Positions 25,475-34,100 of a stretch of DNA of 64,000 nt are shown one piece after another (positions within the stretch are counted from its first letter, which is position 1; each line of letters opens with the position of its first letter). The notes under the pieces were generated by a model. It ran no database searches and was not told the DNA's origin. It saw only the letters and a list, made by a program, of their open reading frames with translations. The DNA comes from JAZKID01 sp963714065. Its GTDB lineage: Bacteria; Pseudomonadota; Alphaproteobacteria; Rhizobiales; UBA4765. Both the position numbers and the translations under genes were made by a program. The stretch lies in the NCBI GenBank assembly GCA_963714065.1, contig OY970226.1, positions 496,001-560,000 of the forward strand. Direction: 5' to 3'.

Positions 25475-26923
25475 ATGCCCAAACATAAAAATCGCTGGCT
25501 ACATGAGGCAAATTATGTCGACGGACAATGGATCCCAGCGAATAAAAGCCACACGATCGAGGTCGACAATCCTGCCACCGGCGAAAAAATAGGCCTTATT
25601 CCCGATTGCGGCCGTGAAGGTGCTGATGCGGCGATCGATGCTGCTTACAAGGCTTTCCCCGCATGGGCGGCGTTCACGGCAGCCAAACGCGCGCAGATCT
25701 TGCTGAAAATGGCCGAGCTTTTCCGCGCAAACGCCGATGAGCTGGCCGAGCTTCTCACGCTGGAACAAGGAAAACCCCTCTCCGAGGCGAAAGCCGAAGT
25801 GCTCGGTAGTGTCGCCTATGTGCAATGGTTTGCCGAGGAAGCGCGGCGTATTTATGGCGATGTCATCCAAAGCCCGTGGGATAACCGGCGCATTCTGACG
25901 CTGAAACAGCCTGTCGGCGTTGTCGGCGCCGTGACACCGTGGAATTTTCCTTCCTCCATGATCGCCCGCAAGGTGGGCGCGGCGCTGGCCGCGGGCTGCA
26001 CGATTGTGGTGAAGCCTTCCGAAATCACCCCCTATTCCGGTCTTGCCTGGGGCGCGATTGCCGAAGCTGCCGGGCTGCCGCCGGGTGTCTTGAATATCAT
26101 CACCGGTATTGCACCGCCGATCGGCGAAGCGTTCTGCCAGCACCCGCATGTGGCGAAAATCACATTCACGGGCTCTACGGCTGTCGGCAAGCAACTGGCC
26201 GCAGCGGCGATGGCGAATATGAAACGCGTCTCGATGGAGCTTGGCGGACACGCGCCGCTGATCGTGCTCGACGATGCCGATATCGCGCGCGCCGTGGAAG
26301 GAGCAATTGCTTCGAAATTCCGTAATGCCGGGCAAACCTGCGTCTGCGCCAACCGCATTTATGTACAGGAAAATATTTATGATAGCTTCGCCACCGCTTT
26401 CACGCAGGCGGTAAAAAAACTGAAAGTGGGCGATGGTTTCGAGAAAGACGTAACCATCGGCCCGCTCATCAACCAAAAAGCGGTCGAAAAAGTTTCACGC
26501 CATGTGAAGGATGCGCAAAGCAAAGGCGCGAAAATCCTGACGGGTGGCACGCAACCGGCAGCAGGCGGTTTGTTTTACGAACCCACCGTGTTGGCCGACG
26601 CCACACAGGATATGGTGATTGCGAAAGAGGAAACTTTCGGCCCCGTCGCGCCGCTGTTTCGTTTCAAGAAAGATGAAGACGCCGTTCGCATGGCGAACGA
26701 TACGCCTTACGGCCTGGCAGCTTATTTCTACACGCGCGATCTGTCGCGCGCTTTTCGCGTGGCGGAGCAGCTACAATACGGACAGGTCGGCATCAATGAA
26801 GGCGTGATCACCACGGAAGTCGCGCCCTTTGGCGGTGTGAAGCAAAGTGGGGTTGGCCGCGAAGGTTCGAAATACGGCCTCGACGATTATATCGACGTGA
26901 AATATGTGTGCGTGGGGATTTAA
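25475..26923 (+). CDS. gabD: NAD(P)-dependent succinate-semialdehyde dehydrogenase
   Basis: A 482-residue aldehyde dehydrogenase that oxidises succinate semialdehyde to succinate in GABA breakdown. Catalytic Cys lies in FRNAGQTCVCANR; the following second Cys is typical of GabD enzymes with a redox-switch loop. The general-base Glu lies in SMELGGHAP, and cofactor-binding residues in TPWNFPSSMIARK and FTGSTAVGKQL. The ending QSGVGREGSKYGLDDYIDVKYVC also fits SSADH better than other ALDHs. The gene stands alone with no GABA transaminase nearby, so a related aldehyde substrate such as glutarate semialdehyde remains possible. Confidence 0.9.
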   Translation: MPKHKNRWLHEANYVDGQWIPANKSHTIEVDNPATGEKIGLIPDCGREGADAAIDAAYKAFPAWAAFTAAKRAQILLKMAELFRANADELAELLTLEQGKPLSEAKAEVLGSVAYVQWFAEEARRIYGDVIQSPWDNRRILTLKQPVGVVGAVTPWNFPSSMIARKVGAALAAGCTIVVKPSEITPYSGLAWGAIAEAAGLPPGVLNIITGIAPPIGEAFCQHPHVAKITFTGSTAVGKQLAAAAMANMKRVSMELGGHAPLIVLDDADIARAVEGAIASKFRNAGQTCVCANRIYVQENIYDSFATAFTQAVKKLKVGDGFEKDVTIGPLINQKAVEKVSRHVKDAQSKGAKILTGGTQPAAGGLFYEPTVLADATQDMVIAKEETFGPVAPLFRFKKDEDAVRMANDTPYGLAAYFYTRDLSRAFRVAEQLQYGQVGINEGVITTEVAPFGGVKQSGVGREGSKYGLDDYIDVKYVCVGI

Positions 26924-26929
26924 TTACCC

Positions 26930-27044
26930 TGTCATTCCCGGCCGAGCTCAACGTCAGTTGAGCGAGGGGAAGGGAATCCAAAATCTCAATATTTCCTAGA
27001 TCCCCTTCCCTCGCTTTGCTTCGCAAAGCTCGCCGGGGATGACA
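26930..27044. repeat. Palindromic intergenic repeat
   Basis: The outer arms TGTCATTCCCGGCCGAGCT and AGCTCGCCGGGGATGACA, with the inner arms 26961-26978 and 26999-27015 (AGCGAGGGGAAGGGAATC / GATCCCCTTCCCTCGCT), make a long hairpin between convergent gabD and rpmE. The 'GTCATtCCC' ends match other repeats in the window. Confidence 0.8.
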
Positions 27045-27059
27045 ATAAACTATTGAATC

Positions 27060-27275
27060 TTACGTCTTCAGGAAGCCGAATTTCTGGTTGAATTTGGACG
27101 CACGGCTGCCGCGCAGCTTCTGCTCGCCGCCGGTCCAGGCCGGGTGCGTTTTCGGGTCGATGTCGAGGTTGAGCGTATCGCCCGGTTTGCCCCAGGTCGA
27201 ACGCGTCTCATATTCCTCGCCATCGGTCATCACCACCTTGATGAAGTGGTATTCTGGATGGGCATTCTCTTTCAT
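27060..27275 (-). CDS. rpmE: 50S ribosomal protein L31
   Basis: The 71-residue sequence MKENAHPEYHFIKVVMTDGE, TRSTWGKPGDTLNLDID, THPAWTGGEQKL matches bacterial L31. It lacks the CxxC zinc pairs, so it is the zinc-independent (C-minus) form common in alphaproteobacteria. L31 bridges the large and small subunits. It is a single-gene unit. The palindromic repeat just downstream may serve as its transcript end. Confidence 0.95.
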   Translation of the reverse strand: MKENAHPEYHFIKVVMTDGEEYETRSTWGKPGDTLNLDIDPKTHPAWTGGEQKLRGSRASKFNQKFGFLKT

Positions 27276-27360
27276 GGCAAACTCCGGAAAGCACGTGTTT
27301 ACTGCATAACATTCAACAAGGCAAGATTTTAAATGCCCGCCAACACCTTGTTTTATTAGT

Positions 27361-27768
27361 TTATTTCCCCATCAAACATTTTTTCGTGCCCTCTTTATGG
27401 GCCTCGTCCATGTCGTGCAAGATGGCAAGGCCTGCGGCCCAGATGCCCGCGACAGCACCAATCAACCCGCCAACGCCGGCTCCACCGACAGCCCCAGCCG
27501 TACCAGTCAGAGGACAGACAACGAGACCCGCAGCACAGCCGCCGCCTGCACCCATGCTTGCACCGACGCCCACGGACGACGCAACGGTAAGCCCGAAAAC
27601 TGTAGATCCTATTTTAAGGGCGCGTTTCATTTCATAGCTTTTGACGCAATCGTTTCTGCTACGTTCGAGGCGGCCGGCGGCGCCTGCTTCCTTTTCCAAA
27701 CTGTTTACGAAAGAAGCATCACGCTGCTGCTGCGAGTTCAGATTATTATCGATTGTTGCAAATTTCAT
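27361..27768 (-). CDS. Hypothetical glycine-zipper membrane protein, 135 aa
   Basis: No family is recognised. The ATG at 27768 is chosen because GGAG lies nine bases upstream; the longer open frame to 28224 is spurious since it runs through the GNAT gene. Residues 1-50 are polar and charged. Residues 52-117 are a continuous hydrophobic stretch rich in Gly and Ala (SVGVGASMGAGGGCAAG, GAVGGAGVGGLIGAVAG), typical of glycine-zipper membrane hairpins. A short charged tail containing HDMDEAHKEGTKKCLMGK follows. It resembles glycine-zipper segments in pore-forming or envelope proteins and recalls the glycine-rich part of the 529-aa protein at 56137-57726. Confidence 0.75.
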   Translation of the reverse strand: MKFATIDNNLNSQQQRDASFVNSLEKEAGAAGRLERSRNDCVKSYEMKRALKIGSTVFGLTVASSVGVGASMGAGGGCAAGLVVCPLTGTAGAVGGAGVGGLIGAVAGIWAAGLAILHDMDEAHKEGTKKCLMGK

Positions 27769-27881
27769 TTTTTCTCCAAGGTTCTGCGAAGAACAAGGAA
27801 GACAAGAACAATTCCATTTCAAACGAAATCCGTTCGAATTAGAATGATTAAACGAAATATCTTTTTGAATTATTCTAGTTC

Positions 27882-28349
27882 TTAAGAAAATTTGTGCCAG
27901 CGCATTTTGTACGTCGCGAGGCTCGAGAGCGGATTGACGTCCTCGCCCGTGATTTCGAACCCCTCGCGCAGATAAAAACCGACCGCCCGCGCGTTCGACT
28001 GGTTCACATGCAGCGAGACTTCCTCGGGGCAGCGCGTCTTTGCGTAATCGAGCAATGCGCGCGCAACGCCCTCGCCCTGCCAGTCGGGATCGACATAAAT
28101 CTGGTCGAGATAGCCGGTGGCAGGCGTGATGGTGACGACGCCGATCAGCCTGTTCTCCCGGTCGAGCGCGCAGACGACATCGTTGACGGGAAGCATTTCG
28201 TTCAACCAGCGATTGCGCCACCATTCCATGCGCGCATTAAAATCGATGTCGGAATAAGCATGCTGCCATGCCTTCAGCCACAATGCGAGTGCGGGCTCAA
28301 GATCGTTGTCGTCGTAAAGGCGGAGGTAAAAATCGAGGCTGTGGGTCAT
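27882..28349 (-). CDS. GNAT family N-acetyltransferase
   Basis: A 155-residue acetyltransferase. Motif A is visible as GYLDQIYVDPDWQGEGVARALL (acetyl-CoA pyrophosphate loop Q-G-E-G-V-A), followed by SLHVNQSNARAVGFYLREGFE, the usual motif B. The N-terminus THSLDFYLRLYDDNDLEPALALW is the common GNAT opening strand and helix. The start at 28349 gives MTHSLDFYLR; a longer frame to 28412 lacks a good start. The substrate is unknown. It is divergent from the DUF4870-like gene. Confidence 0.88.
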   Translation of the reverse strand: MTHSLDFYLRLYDDNDLEPALALWLKAWQHAYSDIDFNARMEWWRNRWLNEMLPVNDVVCALDRENRLIGVVTITPATGYLDQIYVDPDWQGEGVARALLDYAKTRCPEEVSLHVNQSNARAVGFYLREGFEITGEDVNPLSSLATYKMRWHKFS

Positions 28350-28448
28350 ATCTGAGCCTAGCAGATATACCGGATTCCTTGCGAGAAATAAGCGGAAAAT
28401 CCTGATGCACATATTGCCACAACTGCTGTGCGAGTTATGATCCCGCTC

Positions 28449-28820
28449 ATGTCAAACACCAATCTTCAGCCTGTCCCGGCGCGCCCCGTCATGTCGGACG
28501 CGCAAATCGCTTTCGCGGTCTATATCCTATATCTTGTCGCCTATCTGACCGGCATCACCGCCGTGATCGGCGTCATTATCGCACATATAAAGGCCGGCTC
28601 GGCCGAACCGATTTTGCGCAGCCACTATCAATGGCAAATCCGCACCTTCTGGATCGGTGTGCTTTATATCGTTGCCGGCGCGCTCTTGTCCGTGGTGCTG
28701 ATCGGCTTTGCCATCTGGCTGTGGTGGATCGTGTGGTCGCTGGTGCGCAGCATCAAAGGCATCCTGACGCTGAACGAAAACCGCCCCATCGCCGATCCGC
28801 AATCGTGGCTGTTCGGCTAA
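28449..28820 (+). CDS. DUF4870-like small membrane protein
   Basis: A protein of about 123 residues with three predicted membrane helices (about 20-45, 63-83 and 85-103). The segments HYQWQIRTFWIGVLY and GILTLNENRPIADPQSWLFG match the DUF4870/Tic20-like small membrane proteins found in many alphaproteobacteria. The function is unknown. Alternative starts lie at 28428 (GTG) and 28437; none has a clear ribosome-binding site. It converges on the IMPase gene, with three bases between the stops. Confidence 0.78.
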   Translation: MSNTNLQPVPARPVMSDAQIAFAVYILYLVAYLTGITAVIGVIIAHIKAGSAEPILRSHYQWQIRTFWIGVLYIVAGALLSVVLIGFAIWLWWIVWSLVRSIKGILTLNENRPIADPQSWLFG

Positions 28821-28823
28821 TTT

Positions 28824-29636
28824 TTAAGTCTTCGCCACGCTCTTTAAAATTTCCACCAGTGCCGGATGGATATGCTCATTGCCGCAGACGATGGAGGCAG
28901 AGGTAAGCGCATGCTTCCCGTCTTCCGCGTCCGTCACGAAACCGCCCGCCTCGCGCACGAGCAATATGCCCGCCGCCACATCCCAGGGCGAGAGGCCGCG
29001 TTCAAAATAGCCGTCACAGCGCCCGGCGGCGACATAAGCCAAATCGAGCGAGGCCGCGCCGAAACGGCGCAGGCCGGCCACTTTCGGCATCAACACGGTC
29101 AGTTCACGCAGATATTGCGCATGCTCGCCGCGCCCCAGATGCGGAATGCCCATGGTGACAACGCTCTCCGAAAGCTCGCGCCGCGCAGCCACGCGCAGGC
29201 GGCGGTCCTTGCCGTTGGTCCCCTGCACGAAAGCCCCTATGCCTTTCTCGGCCCAGAACAGCTCGTCGACGATGGGGCTGTAGACAAGGCCCGCCGTAAG
29301 TTCGCCCTCGCGCTCCAGCGCGATGGAAATGGCAAAATGCGGGATACCGTGCAGGAAGTTGGTGGTGCCATCGATGGGGTCGATGATCCAGCGATGGGTC
29401 TTGTCGGCGCCTTCGATAGCCCCACCCTCCTCCATCAAAAACCCATAGCCGGGACGGGCTTTTTCCAGCTCGTCGCGGATGATTTTTTCGACCTTTTTGT
29501 CGGTTGCGGTGACGAAATCGGCCGGCCCCTTGCGGGAGACCTGCAGGTTTTCGACCTCGCCGAAATCGCGCGCAATGGCGCGGGCCCCCTTGCGGGCGGC
29601 ATCGGTCATGACAGTGAGGAGCGCGGAATGGGGCAT
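28824..29636 (-). CDS. suhB: Inositol monophosphatase family protein (SuhB)
   Basis: A 270-residue Mg-dependent phosphatase. Metal-binding motifs are visible: FLMEEGG (Glu), WIIDPIDGTTNFLHGIPHF (the IMPase signature with the two Asp and Thr) and SPWDVAAGILLVREAGG (the second signature). SuhB dephosphorylates inositol phosphates and in proteobacteria also takes part in rRNA antitermination. The ATG at 29636 gives MPHSALLTVMTDAARKGA; the longer frame to 29672 is unlikely. Confidence 0.92.
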   Translation of the reverse strand: MPHSALLTVMTDAARKGARAIARDFGEVENLQVSRKGPADFVTATDKKVEKIIRDELEKARPGYGFLMEEGGAIEGADKTHRWIIDPIDGTTNFLHGIPHFAISIALEREGELTAGLVYSPIVDELFWAEKGIGAFVQGTNGKDRRLRVAARRELSESVVTMGIPHLGRGEHAQYLRELTVLMPKVAGLRRFGAASLDLAYVAAGRCDGYFERGLSPWDVAAGILLVREAGGFVTDAEDGKHALTSASIVCGNEHIHPALVEILKSVAKT

Positions 29637-29759
29637 AGGGGATAGGCATAGATGAAAGTGGCCAATTAGCAAATAAATTCAATTTTAATTATCTTTCATC
29701 TTGCATCATTTGTTGTTCAGTGTACTTTATAGTTAATTACTAATTAAAAGGAGCATTTT

Positions 29760-30128
29760 ATGCCAGATATAGCCAAGCTGCGTGCAGATTTTTATAAAAT
29801 ATCCAGAGGCAAGGAATCAATTCCTGCATCTGTTTTCGAAGCGTTTTTGAATAAACATGATATGCGTGCACCCGGTAGAGATTACTGTTGCGTGGATGGG
29901 CAGGATGGTCAGTTAAACGACGATGAAATAGCAAATCTCAATGCAGGTCTAAAAGAAGCCAACCTCAGCCGTTACATGTTTCATAGCTCTGGAAATCAGG
30001 GTTCGTTAACTCGTCATATTCCGACTTGGGTGAAGCGGATTTATGCAAGCTTGGACGATGGCAAGGGCGGGCTTACATTTAATGAGTTCAAAAATATCAA
30101 TAATGCAAGAATAAGAGGACCTGAGTAA
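29760..30128 (+). CDS. Hypothetical protein with two degenerate EF-hand-like segments, 122 aa
   Basis: No family is recognised. AAAAGGAG lies eight bases before the ATG. The segments VDGQDGQLNDDEIANLN and LDDGKGGLTFNEFKNIN both have the G6, hydrophobic 8 and E12 pattern of an EF-hand but lack the full set of Asp ligands, suggesting weak or lost calcium binding. The region upstream (29637-29759) is AT-rich and includes a possible promoter. It belongs with the other small EF-hand-like genes at 4.6 and 10.7 kb and may be the same kind of protein. Confidence 0.75.
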   Translation: MPDIAKLRADFYKISRGKESIPASVFEAFLNKHDMRAPGRDYCCVDGQDGQLNDDEIANLNAGLKEANLSRYMFHSSGNQGSLTRHIPTWVKRIYASLDDGKGGLTFNEFKNINNARIRGPE

Positions 30129-30180
30129 TTTAGCACGGGTTGAGCGATCAAAACGAAGTTTGATACAGAAGGAATAAGCC

Positions 30181-30378
30181 ATGTCACTGACCATATCTCG
30201 CGTAAACACATTTAATGCCGGAGATAATAGGATTAGATACACTGCTGGCGAAAGATCCAAGCAGGCTCCCGGCGGCACTACCTGTGACAGGCCCGTATCT
30301 AAGAAGACCGGCCGCAGCAGTGAGTCTTCCGAATTGAAATCGATATATAGCAAAGGTAGCTACGGCGGCTGCAAATAG
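30181..30378 (+). CDS. Hypothetical small protein, 65 aa
   Basis: No homologue is recognised. AGAAGGAA precedes the ATG by about nine bases, the best support for translation. The product (MSLTISRVNTFNAGDNRIRY..., ending GSYGGCK) is polar and basic with two Cys. It follows the 122-aa EF-hand-like gene by 52 bp and may share its transcript. An overlapping minus-strand frame (30184-30405) is less likely because it has no ribosome-binding site. Confidence 0.5.
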   Translation: MSLTISRVNTFNAGDNRIRYTAGERSKQAPGGTTCDRPVSKKTGRSSESSELKSIYSKGSYGGCK

Positions 30379-30462
30379 GCCAGTACGCAGGATGAGTTGA
30401 TCCACCTTAGGTTCCCCTTCCGAGCTTTGGTGGACAAGGCGTCAGCGAAACCCATCAACAAA

Positions 30463-30621
30463 TGTCATCCCCGCGAAAGCGGGGATCTCTATTTATTGTC
30501 ATTCTGAGCGAAGCGAAGAATCTCCTCTTTGCGTCATCCTCAGGCTTGTCCCGAGGATCTAGATGCTCGCAACAAGTGCGAGCATGACGGCGTTGAGATG
30601 CCCGCCTTCGCGGGCATGACG
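30463..30621. repeat. Cluster of four interspersed palindromic repeats
   Basis: In order: CATCCCCGCGAAAGCGGGGATC hairpin, the word GTCATTCTGAGCGAAGCGAA, a GTCATCCTCAGGCTTGTCC hairpin with GAGGATC, GATGCTCGCAACAAGTGCGAGCAT, and GATGCCCGCCTTCGCGGGCAT. Each is a short hairpin. They fill the gap downstream of fba (minus strand), and the same units recur at other gaps. They are non-coding. Confidence 0.85.
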
Positions 30622-30631
30622 TTTATAGGGT

Positions 30632-31657
30632 TCAAGCCGCGGCTTTTTCCACCTGCGTGCTCCACTTACCCAAGCTCGCGAGCGAGTTCATCTTCGCGCG
30701 ATGCGTGAAGGCGGCCTGTCCCTTGCCCACATTCTCAGGCTTGCCGCCCCAGGCCTTTTGCGGCGCGGCCTGTAATGCGCGGCCATAAGAAAAGGTGAGC
30801 GCCCACGGCAATTCGCCCAAACGGTTCATGGCATCGAGATGCGCGGTTGCATCCTCGTCCGATTGCCCGCCGGAGAGGAAGGCAATTCCCGGCACCGAAG
30901 GCGGCACGCAGGCCTTCAGCACGCGCACCGTACGCTCGGCCACTTCCTGAATGGTAGCCTGCTTCGGCGCCTTCTTGCCCGGCACCACCATATTGGGTTT
31001 CAGCACGATGCCTTCCAGCTTCACGCGCTGGTAATAGAGCTGCTCGAACACGGTTTTCAGCACCCATTCGGTGATCGGCTCGCAGGTATTGATATCGTGC
31101 GCACCATCCATCAGCACTTCCGGCTCGACGATGGGCACGATATTCGCCTGCTGGCACAGCGCCGCATAACGCGCAAGCGCATGCGCATTGGCGATAATGC
31201 ATGTGTAGGACGGAATACCTGTGCCGATATCGATCACCGCACGCCATTTCGCGAAACGCGCGCCGAACGCGTAATAGTCCTCAAGGCGCTTATCGAGGCC
31301 GTCGAGACCTTCTGTCACAACCTCACCGGGGCATTGAGGCAGTGGTTTCACGCCCGCATCCACCTTGATGCCAGGAATGGAGCCTGCCTGCTGAATGAGT
31401 TTCGTGAGCGGTGTGCCGTCTTTCGCCTTCTGGCGGATGGTTTCGTCATACAGGATGACGCCGGAAATATAGTTTTTCATCGCCTCAGATGAGCGGAATA
31501 GAAACTCGCGATAGGTACGGCGGTTGTCTTCCGTGTTTTCGGTGCCGATGTCGTCGAAACGTTTCTTGATCGTGCTAGTGGATTCGTCGGCCGCGAGAAT
31601 TCCTTTTCCCGGCGCCACCAAGGCTTTCGCAATTTTGTTTAATTCTTCGATGTTCAT
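30632..31657 (-). CDS. fba: Fructose-bisphosphate aldolase, class I
   Basis: A 341-residue Schiff-base (metal-independent) aldolase, closely resembling eukaryotic-type enzymes. Visible are GKGILAADESTSTIKKRF, DAGVKPLPQCPGE (Schiff-base region opener), AVIDIGTGIPSY, EPEVLMDGAHD and EGIVLKPNMVVPG (catalytic Lys), then ADVPGIAFLSGGQSDEDA-like glycines. It cleaves fructose-1,6-bisphosphate to DHAP and G3P, or runs in reverse. It is the last gene of the tkt-gap-pgk-fba cluster; the gap after pgk is filled by a repeat. Confidence 0.95.
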   Translation of the reverse strand: MNIEELNKIAKALVAPGKGILAADESTSTIKKRFDDIGTENTEDNRRTYREFLFRSSEAMKNYISGVILYDETIRQKAKDGTPLTKLIQQAGSIPGIKVDAGVKPLPQCPGEVVTEGLDGLDKRLEDYYAFGARFAKWRAVIDIGTGIPSYTCIIANAHALARYAALCQQANIVPIVEPEVLMDGAHDINTCEPITEWVLKTVFEQLYYQRVKLEGIVLKPNMVVPGKKAPKQATIQEVAERTVRVLKACVPPSVPGIAFLSGGQSDEDATAHLDAMNRLGELPWALTFSYGRALQAAPQKAWGGKPENVGKGQAAFTHRAKMNSLASLGKWSTQVEKAAA

Positions 31658-31702
31658 GAAACTCTCCTCTAAATTCTCATCCTGAGCGAAAGATCTTTTT
31701 CA

Positions 31703-31780
31703 CTGTCATACGCGGGCTTGACCCGCGTATCCATCATAAATTTAAAAGATGGATTGCCGGATCAAGTCCGGCAATGACAT
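31703..31780. repeat. Paired palindromic repeat between fba and pgk
   Basis: TGTCATACGCGGGCTTGACCCGCGTATCCATC is followed by the inverted-end GATGGATTGCCGGATCAAGTCCGGCAATGACA. The two ends TGTCAT/ATGACA pair and each half holds its own hairpin. This is the same class as the other intergenic repeats. Confidence 0.82.
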
Positions 31781-31790
31781 TAAAAAAAGA

Positions 31791-33020
31791 TTACGCTCTT
31801 AATGACGACTTAATGCCATCTTTTCTCAAAACCTCTAGCCCAGGCAGGCTCTTCCCCTCAAGCCATTCCAGAAACGCGCCACCTGCGGTGGATACATAGG
31901 TAAAATCGTCGACGACACCGGCATGGCCGAGGGCCGCAACCGTATCGCCGCCGCCGGCAACCGCCGTCAACTGGCCTTTTTTGACGAGATTCGCAGTATA
32001 ACGGGCAATTTCAGTCGTGGCCTTATCGAAAGGCGGCAGTTCGAAAGCGCCGAACGGGCCGTTCCAGAGCAGCGTATGACTGTCGGAGAGCGCCTTTTCC
32101 ATCATCAATATGCTTGCCGGGCCGATATCGAGCACCATCAGTTCGGGATCGATGCCGGACAGGTTGAAAGCGCCATGCTGCGCGTTCGCCTTGAACTCGC
32201 GCGCCGCGATCACATCGACCGGCAACAACACTTCACAACTCTTCAGCTTCGCCTTGGCCAGAATATCGCGCGCGGTATCGAACATCTCGGGCTCGACCAA
32301 AGATTTCTTGCCGATCTGATGCCCTTGGGCTGCAAGAAACGTGTTCGCCATCGCGCCGCCGATGGCAAGGCGATCGACCTTCTCGATCAGATTACCGAGC
32401 AGTTCGAGCTTGGTGGATATTTTTGCGCCGCCGATAATGGCAAGCACGGGAGGCGAAGGTTTTTCCAGCACGCGGATAAGCGCTTCGATCTCGGCCTGCA
32501 TGGAAGGGCCCATGGCGCCGGTAAGGAAATGCGCGATCGCTTCGGTAGAGGCGTGCGCGCGGTGTGCGCAGGAAAAAGCATCGTTGATGTAAACATCGCC
32601 AAGTGCCGCGATCTGCCGCGCGAATGCCGGATCGTTTTTTTCCTCGCCGGGATGAAAGCGCGTATTTTCCAGCAGTAGCACATCGCCGGGCTTTGCAGCC
32701 TTGGTGGCATCCTGCGCTTTGCCGTCGTTCCAGTCCGTCGCGACAAAAGCGACAGGGCGTTCCAGCGTTTCCTGCAAGGCCGGTATAATTTTCTTCAGCG
32801 ACATCTCGGGCACGACCTTGCCTTTCGGACGGTCGAAATGGGAGAGAATGACAACAGAAGCAGCGCCTTTATCGAAAAGCGCTTTTACGGTCGGCGCAAA
32901 ACGCTCGATACGCGTGGCATCTGTCACTCTGCCATCCTGCACCGGCACGTTGAGATCGGCGCGTACAAGAACGCGCTTTCCCTTCAAACTTATATCGTCG
33001 AGCGTTTTATAAACGCTCAT
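31791..33020 (-). CDS. pgk: Phosphoglycerate kinase
   Basis: A 409-residue PGK that transfers phosphate between 1,3-bisphosphoglycerate and ADP. Visible are GKRVLVRADLNVPVQDGRVT (substrate Arg/Asn region), ILSHFDRPKGK, ENTRFHPGEEKND, LAIIGGAKISTKLELL and the nucleotide-binding GGGDTVAALGHAG. The ATG at 33020 overlaps the gap stop as ATGA; the longer frame to 33089 is spurious. It is coupled to gap and sits in the carbon-metabolism cluster. Confidence 0.97.
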   Translation of the reverse strand: MSVYKTLDDISLKGKRVLVRADLNVPVQDGRVTDATRIERFAPTVKALFDKGAASVVILSHFDRPKGKVVPEMSLKKIIPALQETLERPVAFVATDWNDGKAQDATKAAKPGDVLLLENTRFHPGEEKNDPAFARQIAALGDVYINDAFSCAHRAHASTEAIAHFLTGAMGPSMQAEIEALIRVLEKPSPPVLAIIGGAKISTKLELLGNLIEKVDRLAIGGAMANTFLAAQGHQIGKKSLVEPEMFDTARDILAKAKLKSCEVLLPVDVIAAREFKANAQHGAFNLSGIDPELMVLDIGPASILMMEKALSDSHTLLWNGPFGAFELPPFDKATTEIARYTANLVKKGQLTAVAGGGDTVAALGHAGVVDDFTYVSTAGGAFLEWLEGKSLPGLEVLRKDGIKSSLRA

Positions 33021-34024
33021 ATCAATTTCGCCATCGTCACCGCCGTGTCGGCCATGCGGTTCGAAAAGCCCCATTCGTTGTCGTACCATGAGAGCACGCG
33101 CACGAAAGTGCCATCGATGACCTTCGTCTGGTCCACGGCGACGGTGCTGGAGGCAGGGTTGTGGTTGAAATCGATGGAGACGAGCGGCTCGTTCGTCAGC
33201 TCCAGAATGCCTTTCAGCGTACTATTCGCCGCTTTTTTGAATGCCTCGTTCACGGCATTGATGTCCGTTGTTTTTGAAACGACGCATTTGAGATCGACGA
33301 CCGAGACATTGGGCGTGGGCACGCGAATGGCCGTGCCGTCGAGCTTGCCTTTCAGTTCCGGCAGAACGAGACCGACAGCTTTCGCAGCACCGGTGGATGT
33401 CGGAATGATGGAAAGTGCTGCGGCACGGGCGCGATAAAGATCCTTGTGCATCGTATCCAGTGTAGGCTGATCGCCGGTATAGGAATGGATCGTCGTCATG
33501 AAGCCGTGCACGATGCCGAAATTTTCGTGCAGCACCTTCGCCATCGGTGCCAGGCAATTCGTGGTGCAAGACGCGTTCGACACGATGATGTGATCTTTCG
33601 TCAGCCTGTCGTGGTTGACACCGTAAACGACAGTGAGATCGGCATTGTCGCCGGGAGCGGAAATAAGTACGCGCTTGGCGCCCGCCGTGATATGCGTGCC
33701 GGCTTTTTCTTTCGATGTGAAAATGCCGGTGCATTCCAGCGCGATATCGACGCCGAGATCCTTGTGCGGCAGTGTGGAAGGATCCTTGATTGCGGTGACT
33801 TTTATCTTGCCGCGGCCGACATTGATGCTGTCGCCTTCGACCTTCACTTCATGCGGGAATTTGCCATGCACGCTATCGTAGCGCAGCAGATGCGCGTTGG
33901 TTTCGGCGGGCCCGAGATCGTTGATCAGCACCACCTCGATATCCTTGCGGCCGGATTCCACGATCGCGCGCAGAATATTGCGGCCGATACGCCCGAACCC
34001 GTTAATGGCAACGCGAACTGTCAT
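33017..34024 (-). CDS. gap: Glyceraldehyde-3-phosphate dehydrogenase, type I
   Basis: A 335-residue NAD-dependent GAPDH. The NAD fold opens AINGFGRIGRNILRAI, and INDLGPAE indicates the NAD-preferring Asp at the end of strand two. Catalytic Cys is in SNASCTTNCLAPM, and the catalytic His is in HSYTGDQPTLD. C-terminal SWYDNEWGFSNRMADT is typical. AGGAG lies a short distance before the ATG. It is encoded between tkt (upstream) and pgk (downstream, overlapping by four bases). Confidence 0.97.
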   Translation of the reverse strand: MTVRVAINGFGRIGRNILRAIVESGRKDIEVVLINDLGPAETNAHLLRYDSVHGKFPHEVKVEGDSINVGRGKIKVTAIKDPSTLPHKDLGVDIALECTGIFTSKEKAGTHITAGAKRVLISAPGDNADLTVVYGVNHDRLTKDHIIVSNASCTTNCLAPMAKVLHENFGIVHGFMTTIHSYTGDQPTLDTMHKDLYRARAAALSIIPTSTGAAKAVGLVLPELKGKLDGTAIRVPTPNVSVVDLKCVVSKTTDINAVNEAFKKAANSTLKGILELTNEPLVSIDFNHNPASSTVAVDQTKVIDGTFVRVLSWYDNEWGFSNRMADTAVTMAKLI

Positions 34025-34026
34025 TC

Positions 34027-34098
34027 GTTTCTCCTTCTTGTCACGTTGAGCTGCAAACGAAGGATCTCAAGTGAGATTCTTCGCTTCGCTCAGAATGA
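34027..34098. repeat. Palindromic repeat between tkt and gap
   Basis: The sequence AGATTCTTCGCTTCGCTCAG, then AATGAC, is the reverse complement of the GTCATTCTGAGCGAAGCGAA unit at about 30499. Facing it is the partial copy GTCACGTTGAGCTGCAAACG, then AAGGATCTC. Together they fold as a hairpin. Confidence 0.75.
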
Positions 34099-34100
34099 CA

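Noticed and set aside
27361..28224. Long version of the 135-aa glycine-zipper gene
   Set aside because: The extension runs through the GNAT gene in another frame; a good ribosome-binding site supports the start at 27768.
30184..30405. Minus-strand 73-codon frame opposite the 65-aa gene
   Set aside because: Lacks a ribosome-binding site, whereas the plus-strand frame has AAGGAA at the right distance.
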